NCBI RefSeq assembly: GCF_037023745.1
Contig: NZ_CP146101.1
Location: forward strand, 7,686,501 to 7,750,500
Length of the DNA stretch: 64,000 nucleotides
Direction: 5' to 3'
DNA from: Streptomyces sp. SCSIO 30461
GTDB lineage: Bacteria > Actinomycetota > Actinomycetes > Streptomycetales > Streptomycetaceae
Part shown: piece after piece, positions 31,843 to 41,200 of the stretch
How the letters are laid out: each line of letters starts with the position of its first letter
Numbering within the stretch: position 1 is the stretch's first letter
The notes under the pieces: model-generated
Database searches by the model: none
Seen by the model: only the letters and a program-made list of their open reading frames with translations
Told to the model about the DNA's origin: nothing
Translations under genes and position numbers: made by a program

Positions 31843-34125
31843 ATGGCAAACAAGCGCTCGGGCGGAGGTCTGACAGGGACCCAGCAGGCCGCCAAGTTCA
31901 TCGGCGTCAGTGTGCTCTCCGGAGCAGTACTGGCAGGCCTAGCCCTGCCCGCCGCAGGCGCACTGGGGCTCGCGGCCAAGGGCACGGTCGAGGGGTTCGA
32001 CACGATTCCCGCCAATATGAAGACGCCCCCGCTCAGCCAGCGCACCACCATCCTGGACGCCGAAGGCGGCCAGATCGCCACCGTCTACTCCCGCAACCGC
32101 ACAGTCGTCCCACTCAAGGACATCTCGCCCCATATGCAGCGGGCGATCGTCGCGATCGAGGACGCACGCTTCTACCAGCACGGCGCGGTCGACCCCAAGG
32201 GCCTGCTCCGCGCGGCCAACACGAACGCCCAGGGCGGGGGCGTCAAGCAGGGCGGCTCTACCCTCACCCAGCAGTACGTCAAGAACGTCTTCATCGAGGA
32301 GGCGGGCGACGACCCGACCAAGGTCGCCCAGGCCACCCAGCAGACCATCGGCCGCAAGGTCCGCGAGCTCAAGTACGCGATCCAGGTCGAAAAGGAGCTC
32401 GGGAAGAAGAAGATCCTTGAGAACTACCTCAACATCACCTTCTTCGGCCAGCAGGCGTACGGCGTCGAGGCAGCCTCCAAGCGCTACTTCTCCAAGTCCG
32501 CCAAGGACCTGAATCTGGAGGAGGCGGCCCTGCTCGCGGGGATCGTGCAGTCCCCGAGCATCTACGACCCGGTCAACAACGAGAAGACCGCGACCCTTCG
32601 GCGCAACACCGTGCTGCAGCGGATGGCAGACATCCGCAGCATCACGCAGCAGGAGGCGGACGAGGCCAAGGCCAAACCGGTCCAGCTCGATCTCAGCAAG
32701 CCCAAGAACGGCTGCATCACATCCGTCGACGGTGCCGGCTTCTTCTGTGACTACGTGCGCAAGACGATGCTCTCCGACCCGACCTTCGGGAAGACGACGG
32801 AGGAGCGCCAGAGGCTGTGGGACCTCGGCGGTCTGACCATCAGGACCACGCTCGACCCGCGGGCCCAGGAGGCTGCCAACGAGGCGGCCACCGCCAAGGT
32901 CAACAAGGACGACAAGGTCGCGGCTGCCGTGGTGCAGCTTGAACCGGGCAGCGGCAAGATCCTCTCGATGGGGCAGTCGCGCCCGTACGGCCTCGACTCA
33001 AGCCGCCACGAGACGGTGCTCAACCTGTCGGTCGACGGCAAGATGGGCGGCACGACCTACGGCTTCCAGGTCGGCTCGACCTTCAAGCCGATCACGGCGG
33101 CGGCGGCCCTGGAGAAGGGGCTCAGCCCGGCGCAGTCGTTCTCCAGCGGCTGGAAGATCGACATGCCCTTGAACTCCTTCACGGAGTGTTCGGGGTCTCC
33201 TGCCGGGAGCGGGACCTGGGCAGTGCAGAACGAGCTGAAGTCGGAGACCGGCAGCTGGGACATGACGAGCGCGCTCGGCAAGTCCATCAACACCTACTTC
33301 GCCAAGCTGGAGCAGATGACCGGGCTCTGCGAGACGGTCGAGATGGCACAGAAGGTGGGCTACAAGACGGGCAAGGGGAAGAAGATCCCCGAGAAGCCGT
33401 CGATCACCCTCGGTTCCATCGAGAGCACCCCGCTGTCGATGGCCGCCGTCTACGCCACCTTCGCCAACCGCGGCACGTACTGCTCGCCGATCGCCATCGA
33501 GTCGGTGACCACCGCCGAGGGCAAGAACCTCAAGGTGCCGAAGTCCCGGTGCACTCGGGCGATGAGCGAGAGGACGGCTGACACCGTCAACCAGATGCTC
33601 AAGGGCGTGGTCGAGGACGGCACCGGCACCCAGGCCGGTCTCAGTGACCGGGACAACGCGGGCAAGACGGGTACCACCAACGACCGCAAGGACGCCTGGT
33701 TCGTCGGTTACACACCGAACCTCGCCACCGCAGTGTGGGTCGGTGACGACATCGGCGAGAAGACGTCGATGTTCAACATCAGGATCGGCGGCCGGTACTA
33801 CGACAAGGTGTGCGGTGGCTGTCTGCCCGGTCCGATCTGGAAGATCGCGATGACCGGGGCGCTGGACGCCTCCGAGACGCCGTCCTTCGCCCCTGTCGAC
33901 GTGCCGCGCGGCGATGCGCGCGACGGCTCCGAGGACGAGCGCGACGGTGACGGCGACCGGCGGCGCAAGCGTGACCGTGACAGGGGCGACGACGACGGCG
34001 ACCAGGGAGGACCCTTCCCCGGGATCTCCCTCCCGCCCGGAGTCATCGGAGGCCTGGACGGCGGTGGTTCGAACCGCGGAGGCTCGAACGGCGGGCCGGC
34101 CAACGACACCGGCGGACGCAACTGA
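31843..34125 (+). CDS. class A penicillin-binding protein (PonA2-like)
   Basis: A 760-aa bifunctional peptidoglycan synthase. After an N-terminal membrane helix (about residues 22-45) the glycosyltransferase domain shows IEDARFYQHGAVDPKGLLRA, with the catalytic Glu. The transpeptidase domain shows SxxK in GSTFKPITA, SxN in GKSINTYF and KTG in AGKTGTTNDRKDAWFVGY. The last 90 residues are a charged then Gly/Asn-rich disordered tail. It occupies the PonA2 position beside wblA/whiB4. It seems leaderless (TAGGCT 6 nt upstream) and ends at a strong terminator. Confidence 0.95.
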   Translation: MANKRSGGGLTGTQQAAKFIGVSVLSGAVLAGLALPAAGALGLAAKGTVEGFDTIPANMKTPPLSQRTTILDAEGGQIATVYSRNRTVVPLKDISPHMQRAIVAIEDARFYQHGAVDPKGLLRAANTNAQGGGVKQGGSTLTQQYVKNVFIEEAGDDPTKVAQATQQTIGRKVRELKYAIQVEKELGKKKILENYLNITFFGQQAYGVEAASKRYFSKSAKDLNLEEAALLAGIVQSPSIYDPVNNEKTATLRRNTVLQRMADIRSITQQEADEAKAKPVQLDLSKPKNGCITSVDGAGFFCDYVRKTMLSDPTFGKTTEERQRLWDLGGLTIRTTLDPRAQEAANEAATAKVNKDDKVAAAVVQLEPGSGKILSMGQSRPYGLDSSRHETVLNLSVDGKMGGTTYGFQVGSTFKPITAAAALEKGLSPAQSFSSGWKIDMPLNSFTECSGSPAGSGTWAVQNELKSETGSWDMTSALGKSINTYFAKLEQMTGLCETVEMAQKVGYKTGKGKKIPEKPSITLGSIESTPLSMAAVYATFANRGTYCSPIAIESVTTAEGKNLKVPKSRCTRAMSERTADTVNQMLKGVVEDGTGTQAGLSDRDNAGKTGTTNDRKDAWFVGYTPNLATAVWVGDDIGEKTSMFNIRIGGRYYDKVCGGCLPGPIWKIAMTGALDASETPSFAPVDVPRGDARDGSEDERDGDGDRRRKRDRDRGDDDGDQGGPFPGISLPPGVIGGLDGGGSNRGGSNGGPANDTGGRN

Positions 34126-34138
34126 GGACTGAGAACCG

Positions 34139-34171
34139 ATGAAGGGGCGGGAGTGACTCCCGCCCCTTCAT
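34139..34171 (+). terminator. 16-bp palindromic terminator after the PBP gene
   Basis: The sequence from 34139 to 34171 is a perfect dyad centred on one G (arms ATGAAGGGGCGGGAGT and its complement). It lies 14 bp after the PBP stop. A second hairpin follows for the convergent YqeY gene. Confidence 0.85.
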
Positions 34172-34173
34172 CC

Positions 34174-34206
34174 TTCCCTGGGGAAGTCCGGAACCTCCCC
34201 AGGGAA
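34174..34206 (-). terminator. 11-bp hairpin terminator for the YqeY gene
   Basis: The arms TTCCCTGGGGA (34174-34184) and TCCCCAGGGAA (34196-34206) pair perfectly. It is about 70 bp beyond the stop of the minus-strand YqeY gene and back to back with the PBP terminator. Confidence 0.7.
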
Positions 34207-34277
34207 GTCCATGGAGGATCTCGATACCTTCTCGATGCCTCACCGGAAGCCCTTCCGCACGGGACAGGGCTCGCCGA

Positions 34278-34742
34278 TCAACCCGCCAGCAGCTTCTTGA
34301 CCGCCGCGGCGACCCGGCCGCCCTCGGCCCTGCCTGCCACCTTGGGGTTCACGATCTTCATGACGGCACCCATCGCACGAGGTCCCTCGGCACCCGCCGC
34401 ACGGGCCTCGTCGACGGCCTGCGACACGATGGCGGTCAGCTCGTCGTCCGACAGCTGCCTCGGCAGATAGGCGTCAAGCAGCTCGCCCTCCCGCCGCTCG
34501 CGCTCCGCCTGTTCGGTACGCCCGCCCTGACTGAAGGCCTCGGCCGCCTCGCGGCGCTTCTTCGCCTCCTTGGCGATCACCTTCTGCACCTCGTCATCGG
34601 AGAGCTCACGCGCCTCCTTGCCCGCGACCTCCTCCTTGGTGATCGCGGCGAGGGTCAGCCGGAGCGTGGACGAGCGCAGTTCATCGCGCGCCTTGATCGC
34701 CTCGGTAAGGTCGTCGTGAAGCTTGGACTTGAGCGTGGTCAT
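34278..34742 (-). CDS. GatB/YqeY domain-containing protein
   Basis: A 154-aa all-helical protein of the YqeY family, related to the C-terminal domain of the GatB amidotransferase subunit. Recognised by MTTLKSKLHDDLTEAIKARD, the charged central helices (KVIAKEAKKRREAAEAF) and YLPRQLSDDEL. Its role is unclear; tRNA binding is suggested by the homology. It is monocistronic and converges with the PBP gene. Confidence 0.92.
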   Translation of the reverse strand: MTTLKSKLHDDLTEAIKARDELRSSTLRLTLAAITKEEVAGKEARELSDDEVQKVIAKEAKKRREAAEAFSQGGRTEQAERERREGELLDAYLPRQLSDDELTAIVSQAVDEARAAGAEGPRAMGAVMKIVNPKVAGRAEGGRVAAAVKKLLAG

Positions 34743-35005
34743 GCCCCCGATTGTGGCAGGTACGCGCCCTGCGGCGCCCGCGCATTACGTCCGCTCGGGG
34801 CGCGGGTGCGGGCCGTTTCCCGACAGTCGGCCGTACCGGGCACCGCCGTGTCCGATGTGCACGGCCGACTGACGCGAGGCGCGACGCGCGATGCACGCAT
34901 GATCCGGCAGCAGGGACCGGCCCGTACGGCTCACCGGACCGCGGCCTCACAGAATTCACCGTCCCAGCCTGGCACTCGGCCCGTATCGCCACTACGGTGC
35001 TCGCC
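34743..35005 (+). other. 263-bp gap with a leaderless-type promoter at its end
   Basis: No RNA or repeat was recognised. TACGGT at 34994-34999 ends 6 nt before a GTG at 35006 and fits the TAnnnT leaderless -10 pattern used elsewhere in the window. Confidence 0.35.
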
Positions 35006-35365
35006 GTGATCGCCTTCTGGGGGCGGCCCCGACCAGGCCGCCCGGTTTACGCACTCGGCCCGCGCTTGCCCGCAATCGCCCTCCTCGGACCGGCGGTCCG
35101 TCTCCGGTATGTACTGTGGGGTCTGTTCCTGATCGCCGCCGCCGCGCCCAACGGCTTGGTACGGCCGCGTCGCGCCGCAGCTGTGGCAAGTGTGCCGGCG
35201 CCCGCCGTACCACCGAGCCGCTCCGCCACACCGGACCGGCCAACGGTGTTGCCCACAGTCGGCGGCGCGGCAGCCGTACTCGTGCTGTGGTGCGCCCAGC
35301 GGTCCACCGCCCGGGGTTCCTCGGGACTGTGCCGCCGTACCGAACTGCTGGGGAGCCCCGCATGA
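35006..35365 (+). CDS. possible small membrane protein upstream of the glycosyltransferase
   Basis: A 119-aa frame starting GTG at 35006. It has a hydrophobic segment (LRYVLWGLFLIAAAAPNGL), a Pro/Ala/Arg-rich middle and a second hydrophobic patch (GGAAAVLVLWC). Its stop overlaps the next start as ATGA, which favours a real coupled gene, and a TACGGT -10-like hexamer precedes it. The codon pattern is less extreme than in neighbours and no family is recognised, so it could be only leader sequence. Confidence 0.35.
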   Translation: MIAFWGRPRPGRPVYALGPRLPAIALLGPAVRLRYVLWGLFLIAAAAPNGLVRPRRAAAVASVPAPAVPPSRSATPDRPTVLPTVGGAAAVLVLWCAQRSTARGSSGLCRRTELLGSPA

Positions 35366-36714
35366 GACCGCCGTCCACCACTCTGGGCAGGGTCTCCACA
35401 GCACTCGCCCTCACCGCAGCCGTCACCGCTTTCCTGATCTTCGTACCGCTGCATCGCCACTGGTTCGATCTCAAGGTCTACTACGGCACCATCGGCTACT
35501 GGGGAGACGGCGGCCGGATCTACGACTACCTCAAGCCGGGCACGCACTACGGCTTCACCTACCCGCCCTTCGCGGCGCTCGTCATGCTGCCGATGATGGT
35601 GGTCGACTGGTACAGCGCCATAGCCATCAGCCAGTCGCTGAACCTCGTGGCGGGGGCGGTCATCCTCTGTGTCTGCGCCGACGCCACCATCCGCCGCGAG
35701 CGCTGGACCAGATGGTTCGCGTACGCCGTGCTGGCCTGCCTCCTCGCCTGGATGGAGCCGGTGCGTGACACGGCGAGCTTCGGCCAGGTGAACCTGCTGC
35801 TACTGGCCCTGGTCCTCACCGACGCCTGGTTGCTGACCTCGCCCACCGCGCGGGCGCGCGGGCTGCACCGGCTGGCCGGCCTCGGGATCGGGCTCGCGGC
35901 GGCGATCAAGCTCACCCCGGCGATCTTCATCGTCTATCTGCTGGTCACCCGGCGACTGCGGGCGGCCGGTACGGCGATCGCCGTAGCGGGCGGCGCGACC
36001 GTGCTCGCGGCCTGGGCGGACCGGGAGGCGTCACGGACGTTCTGGACAGAGGCGATGTGGAACACCGACCGCGTCGGTTCACTCGCCTTCGTGTCGAACC
36101 AGTCCTGGCAGGGCATGCTGGCCCGCCTCACCGAGCCGTTCGCCGAACCCAGCAAGGCCGTCTGGGCCATCGGTGTCGTGCTGCTGCTCTCCCTCTGGGT
36201 CTGGCGTGCCCGGCGCGCCGTCGCGACCGGGGACGAACTGGCCGGTTTCGCCCTCACGGGCATCACCGCCTGCCTGGTGAGTCCGGTCACCTGGGTGCAC
36301 CACCTCGTGTGGCTGATCCCCGCCATCGCGGTACTCGCGGACACGGGGCTGCGCTCGCCCCGCGGCGGCGAACGGCGCAAGCGGCTCCTGCTCGCCGCCG
36401 CCGCCAGCTATGCGCTGCTGTGCAGCAGCGTCGTCTGGATGTGGCGGTACAACCAGGGCGGCGTCCCGGGGATCATCGGCAGCAACGCGTACGTATGGAT
36501 CTCGCTCGCCCTGCTGCTTCTGCTCCCCTTCCGACCTGCCCGGGAAGGGCACGAGATCGAGAGCCCCAGGTCGTCGGACCACATGGCCCCGTCTGCGACG
36601 ATGGGCGTATGCGCGCACGATACGGAGTCCCCCTTGCCATCACGGCCGTCGGCGCAGCCGGGCTCGCCTACGCCGCCGGAATCGAAGCACGCTCCTTCCG
36701 GCTCCGGCGTGTAA
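35362..36714 (+). CDS. DUF2029/GT87-type membrane mannosyltransferase-like protein
   Basis: A 450-aa polytopic membrane protein of the GT87/DUF2029 family, which transfers mannose from polyprenyl-phosphate-mannose to lipoglycans or proteins outside the membrane. An early acidic motif DLKVYYGTIGYW carries the probable catalytic Asp, followed by about ten hydrophobic segments with GFTYPPFAALVMLP and a conserved HHLVWLIPAI near the end. ATG at 35362 has GGGGAG 6 bp upstream. Its last 106 bp overlap the start of the phosphoesterase gene in another frame, which is unusual. Confidence 0.85.
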   Translation: MRPPSTTLGRVSTALALTAAVTAFLIFVPLHRHWFDLKVYYGTIGYWGDGGRIYDYLKPGTHYGFTYPPFAALVMLPMMVVDWYSAIAISQSLNLVAGAVILCVCADATIRRERWTRWFAYAVLACLLAWMEPVRDTASFGQVNLLLLALVLTDAWLLTSPTARARGLHRLAGLGIGLAAAIKLTPAIFIVYLLVTRRLRAAGTAIAVAGGATVLAAWADREASRTFWTEAMWNTDRVGSLAFVSNQSWQGMLARLTEPFAEPSKAVWAIGVVLLLSLWVWRARRAVATGDELAGFALTGITACLVSPVTWVHHLVWLIPAIAVLADTGLRSPRGGERRKRLLLAAAASYALLCSSVVWMWRYNQGGVPGIIGSNAYVWISLALLLLLPFRPAREGHEIESPRSSDHMAPSATMGVCAHDTESPLPSRPSAQPGSPTPPESKHAPSGSGV

Positions 36715-37538
36715 CGGTCCCTGTCCTCCCCCACGGGATGCGCCCACTGCGCGTACTCCAGGTCTCCGACATCCACATGGTGCGCGGCCAGTACAAGAAG
36801 CGCGCCTGGCTCCAGTCGCTGGCAGGTCTGCGCCCCGACCTCGTGGTCAACACAGGCGACAACCTCTCGGACACCGAGGGCATTCCGGAGGTGCTGGACT
36901 CGCTGGGCCCGCTCTTCGACTTCCCCGGCGTCTACGTGTTCGGCTCCAACGACTACTACGGCCCGAGGCTGCGCAACCCCGCCCGCTACCTGCTGGAGAA
37001 GGTCCAGGGCCGGCACGGCCTCAACGGCAACGCCCCCGTGGTCGGCGCCGTCCACAATCCGTGGGAGGACATCCGCGACGCCTTCGACGCGGCGGGCTGG
37101 CTGGGCCTGAACAACGCACGAGCCCGCCTGAAGCTGGACGGCGGTATCGAGCTCGCCTTCACCGGCCTGGACGACCCCCACATCAAGCGCGACCGCTACG
37201 CCCACGTCGCGGGCGGCCCGGCCCAGGACGCCGACTTCTCCATGGCCGTCGTCCACGCCCCCTACCTGCGCTCCCTGGACTCGTTCACGGCCGACGGGTA
37301 CCCCCTGATCCTCGCCGGCCACACCCACGGGGGCCAGCTCCGCGTCCCCTTCTACGGTGCCCTGGTCACCAACTGCGACCTCGACACGGACCGCGCCAGG
37401 GGCCTGTCCACCCACACATCCACAGGTCGCACCGCCTACCTCCACGTCTCCGCAGGTTGCGGTACCAACCGCTACACCCCGATCCGCTTCGCCTGCCCTC
37501 CGGAGGCCACCCTTCTGACCCTCACCCCGCGTGCCTAG
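36609..37538 (+). CDS. metallophosphoesterase (YkuE-like)
   Basis: A 309-aa calcineurin-like phosphoesterase with an N-terminal hydrophobic anchor (GVPLAITAVGAAGLAYAAGI). Metal motifs are VSDIHM, NTGDNLSD, a GNHD-like site that reads GSNDYYG, and GHTHGGQL. The His of GNHD is absent and replaced by Asp-Tyr context, as in the YkuE-like subgroup. The N-terminus fits membrane attachment. The ATG at 36609 lies inside the end of the glycosyltransferase gene; there is no clear RBS. Confidence 0.87.
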   Translation: MRARYGVPLAITAVGAAGLAYAAGIEARSFRLRRVTVPVLPHGMRPLRVLQVSDIHMVRGQYKKRAWLQSLAGLRPDLVVNTGDNLSDTEGIPEVLDSLGPLFDFPGVYVFGSNDYYGPRLRNPARYLLEKVQGRHGLNGNAPVVGAVHNPWEDIRDAFDAAGWLGLNNARARLKLDGGIELAFTGLDDPHIKRDRYAHVAGGPAQDADFSMAVVHAPYLRSLDSFTADGYPLILAGHTHGGQLRVPFYGALVTNCDLDTDRARGLSTHTSTGRTAYLHVSAGCGTNRYTPIRFACPPEATLLTLTPRA

Positions 37539-37670
37539 CCCCTCACGGCGCGGGCCCGGCAGACCGAGCCGACGTTGCGGCGGGGCCCCTGGGGTGGTCC
37601 GGAAAACCGGATTTCGTCTCCGGGCGCAGGTGGGCTAAAGTAATCGACGTCGCCGCGAGAGCGAGCGACA

Positions 37671-37744
37671 TCGGGGTGTAGCGCAGCTTGGCAGCGCGCT
37701 TCGTTCGGGACGAAGAGGTCGTGGGTTCAAATCCCGCCACCCCG
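37671..37744 (+). tRNA. tRNA-Pro (anticodon CGG)
   Basis: Cloverleaf seen by eye: acceptor arms CGGGGTG (37671-37677) and CACCCCG (37737-37743), anticodon stem CTTCG/CGAAG with loop TTCGGGA (anticodon CGG), and T arm GTGGG-TTCAAAT-CCCGC. The discriminator base is A and CCA is not encoded. tRNA-Pro genes are common AICE integration targets, and accessory genes begin shortly after this one. Confidence 0.96.
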
Positions 37745-37758
37745 ACAGAGAAGTACCA

Positions 37759-37796
37759 GGTCAGGGCCGGTATCCGGAAACGGATACCGGCCCTGA
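37759..37796 (+). terminator. 17-bp terminator with GAAA loop after tRNA-Pro
   Basis: The arms 37759-37775 and 37780-37796 are fully complementary, capped by a GAAA tetraloop, starting 14 bp after the tRNA. It is the tRNA transcription terminator. Confidence 0.88.
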
Positions 37797-37926
37797 CTCG
37801 TTCTCGGAGGCGGTTGGGGAGTGAGCGGGGAGTGGATCATGGAAATCGCACTCCCGGGGAGTGGGCCGCGAGCCGCGTCACACGGAAGTACCCCTGAAGG
37901 CTCGTGCTCGATCGACGAGCTTCGAT

Positions 37927-37969
37927 GGCGAGGAGCGGCCCCTTCAGAAAGAAGGGGCCGCTCCTCGCC
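37927..37969. terminator. 19-bp hairpin with AGAAA loop
   Basis: The arms 37927-37945 and 37951-37969 pair perfectly over 19 bp. No annotated gene ends just before it on either strand, so it may terminate an unrecognised small transcript. Confidence 0.7.
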
Positions 37970-37998
37970 TCTGCCCGACTCGATGATCGCCCGCGTCG

Positions 37999-38038
37999 TT
38001 CGGCACCGGTCCCTCCCCTCGTGGGGACCGGTACCGAA
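37999..38038. terminator. 15-bp hairpin with one mismatch
   Basis: Arms 37999-38013 and 38024-38038 match in 14 of 15 positions with a 10-nt loop. It is the third hairpin in 280 bp without a gene. Confidence 0.6.
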
Positions 38039-38292
38039 CGGTGGGTACGACAGCGATCCACGCCGCTGCGATGCGGATCGAGGAAGGGCCGACTCCGTGG
38101 TCGAGCGTTGGCTGCGCGTCTCTGAACGGATGGCTGATTCCAACCGCGCGGCTGATTCGCTTACGAATGCCGATCCTGCCATCTTCGACTGACACCAAGG
38201 GGGTTTAAGCGCCCATCAAACGACTTCGCCGCAGGTCAGCCATATAGAGTGGGTTTTCCGGTCCGGACGCCCAATGCGATTGGAAGTGAGGG

Positions 38293-41200
38293 GTGGGGGC
38301 CTTGAGTTCCGACTCAGGGATACGCACAGTCTTCGCGGAGCGTCTCGCACTGCTGTACAAGGAAGCCGGCAACCCTCCACTCAAACGCGTGTCCGAGTCG
38401 GTCGTCCGCCTCCAGCGGGTCGATGAGCGAGGGCGCTCTGTACGGGTGTCCGCTCAGCGGATCAGCGACTGGCGACGAGCCAAGAACGTGCCGGCGCAGT
38501 TCGCCGCCCTCGCGGCGGTACTGCACATCCTCATCCCCGAAGCACGCCGCTCCCGGCCCACACCGGTGTCCAAGGCGCTGTACGACCTGGACGAGTGGCG
38601 CCTTCTGTGGGAACGCGCGGTAGGCGACCCGGTCGGTGACCGCGTCGCGGCATCCGCCGAGGAAGACGAGACTCCCCCGGTCGACGCGCCGACCGCCTCA
38701 GTGGTGTGTCCGTATCGGGGCCTCGCTGCGTACCGCCCGCAGGACGCCAGTTGGTTCTTCGGCCGGGAGCGAAGCACGGATGCCCTCGTCGCCCAGCTCG
38801 GCGCGGCGGAGAAGACGGGCGGCTTGGTCATGCTCGTGGGCGCCTCGGGGGCGGGAAAGTCCTCCTTGCTGAACGCCGGTCTGGTGCCTGCGTTGAAGGA
38901 CGGCGCCGGGGAAGACCTAGACAGCCGGGCACGGACAGTGCTTCAACTCGTGCCGGGATCCGACCCTCTCGCTGAGCTGATTCGTCACATCCCCGAACTC
39001 GCGAGCATCGTCGCCGGCATGGCCCCCACGGCGATGGAAGCCGGGGATCCACGAATCGGGCGCCGGGTGAGAGATGCCGTCGCCGACTGGGCACGACGCG
39101 AGTCGCCCGCACCCGCCGCACGTCCGGTCGTCATCGCGGATCAGTTCGAGGAAACGTTCACGCTCTGCCTGAGCGAGGCAAGCAGGCGCAGGTTCATCCA
39201 GATCCTCCACGCCGTGTGCACGTCGCCCGACCCGAGTGAGCCTGCCCCCGCGCTTGTCGTCCTCGGCATACGCGCCGACTTCTACGAGCTGTGCCTCGGG
39301 TATCCCGAACTGGCCGACGCGCTGCAACACCGGCACATGGTGCTCGGTCCCTTGTCGGCTGCGGAGCTGCGCGAAGCGGTGACCGGACCGGCCAAGGCCG
39401 TGGGTCTGGAGCTCGAAACGGGACTCGCGGAACTGATCGTCCGAGAAGTGAGCACCGGCGGCCCCCGCGGGGCGCACGACGCCGGGGTGCTGCCACTCCT
39501 CTCCCACGCCATGCTCGCCACTTGGCAGCGGCGCAAGGCGGGGCGGCTGACGCTGGCCGGCTATCGCGCGGCAGGCGGTATACAGGGAGCAGTGGCGGCG
39601 ACCGCCGAGCAGGCGTGGTCCAGTCTGGATCCGGCGTCGCGCGAGGCCGCGAGGCTCCTCCTGCTCAGACTCGTCCGGCTGGGCGAGGACACGCAGGCCA
39701 CCCGTCGACGAGGGACGCGGCGCCAACTGGCCGAGGAGGCCTCGGACTCCCAGAAGACGGAACAGTCACTCGAAGCACTGGTGCGAGCCCGGTTGGTGAC
39801 ACTCGACGCCGAGACTGTGGAGATCACCCATGAGGCATTGCTCCATGCCTGGCCACGCCTTCGCGACTGGATCGACGACGGCAGGAACGACCACCTGCTT
39901 CGCCAGCGCCTGGAGGAGGACGGCAGAGCCTGGCAGGAGTCTGACCGTGACCCGTCGCTGCTCTATCGGGGCTCCCGTCTGGATCAGGCCCGCTGCTGGG
40001 CGGATTCCGCAGACGACACCTTCCTGACCCGGAGCGCGGTGGACTTCCTGGCCGCCTCCGTCCGACTGCGCAAGCGCATGGTCTGGATCGGCCGCAGCGC
40101 GGTGGCCGCGCTCGTCGCTCTGGCGGTCCTGGCCGCCGGTTCAGCGGTGGTCGCCTGGCAGCAGCGAAACGACGCCGTATTCGAGCAGGTGCTCGCCGAA
40201 GCGGACCGCGTTCAGAACACGGATCCGTCCCTGGCCGCTCAACTCAACTTGGTCGCACATCGATTGCGCCCGAACGACGAGGGCGCCCGCAACCGGCTGC
40301 TCTCCATAGTGAACGCGCCGCTTGCCTCACCGCTCCTCGGTCACACCGGCGCCGTCTATCTCACCTCGTTCAGCCCGAACGGACGGCTCCTGGCCACCGC
40401 CAGCTACGACCGCACCGTACGCCTGTGGGATGTGGCGGATCCGAGCCGCCCGATGCCACTGGGAAAGCCGCTCACCGGCCACACGAGTTGGGTGAGCAGC
40501 GCTGTCTTCAGCCCGGACGGCAGCACTCTTGCGAGTGCCGGAGACGATGGCACGATCCGCCTGTGGAATGTGCGGGACCCTCGCCGCCCGCGGCAGATCG
40601 GCGCGCCCCTTACCGGCCATGACAGCACCATCTACCTTCTTGCCTTCAGTCCGGACGGCCGCACTCTGGCCTCCGCCAGCGAGGATCGCACCGTACGCCT
40701 GTGGGACACGGCCGACCCTCGCCGATCGCAGGCGCTCAGCGCTCTGACCGGGCATTCCGACGCGGTGCGTTCCCTCGCCTTCAGCCCCGACGGGCGGACT
40801 CTCGCCACCGGTGGTGATGACAACACGATCAGGCTGTGGGACATCACCGACCGGCTTCAACCAGCCGCGATCGAAGCCGTGCTGAGAGGTCATACGGACA
40901 CGGTGCACTCCGTGGCCTTCAGCCCTGACGGCCGGACTCTCGCCAGCGGCAGCTCGGACAACAGCATCCGGCTCTGGAACATGTCCGGACCACGGCAGGC
41001 ATCACCGCTCGGCGCACCGCTCACCGGGCACACGGGCCCTGTGTGGTCCGTTGCCTTCAGCCCCGACGGCACCATGCTCGCCGCTGCCAGCGCGGACAGC
41101 ACGGCGAGCCTCTGGAACGTCAGCGATCCCGCGTACCCGTCGCAGGTAGGCGAGCCCCTCGCAGGGAGCAGTGGCGAGATCTACGCACTGGGCTTCAGCC

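Larger units (their letters stand above)
37745..38292 (+). other. 548-bp gap between tRNA-Pro and the nSTAND-WD40 gene
   Basis: No convincing gene; frames on both strands overlap one another and lack an RBS. It contains three strong hairpins (37759-37796, 37927-37969, 37999-38038), and a short AT-rich zone near 38215-38260 that probably holds the promoter for the nSTAND gene. The segment between the first and second hairpins could be a small RNA. Confidence 0.5.

Noticed and set aside
37821..38192. 123-aa plus-strand frame after tRNA-Pro
   Set aside because: It crosses two strong hairpins, lacks a ribosome site and overlaps equally long frames on the other strand.
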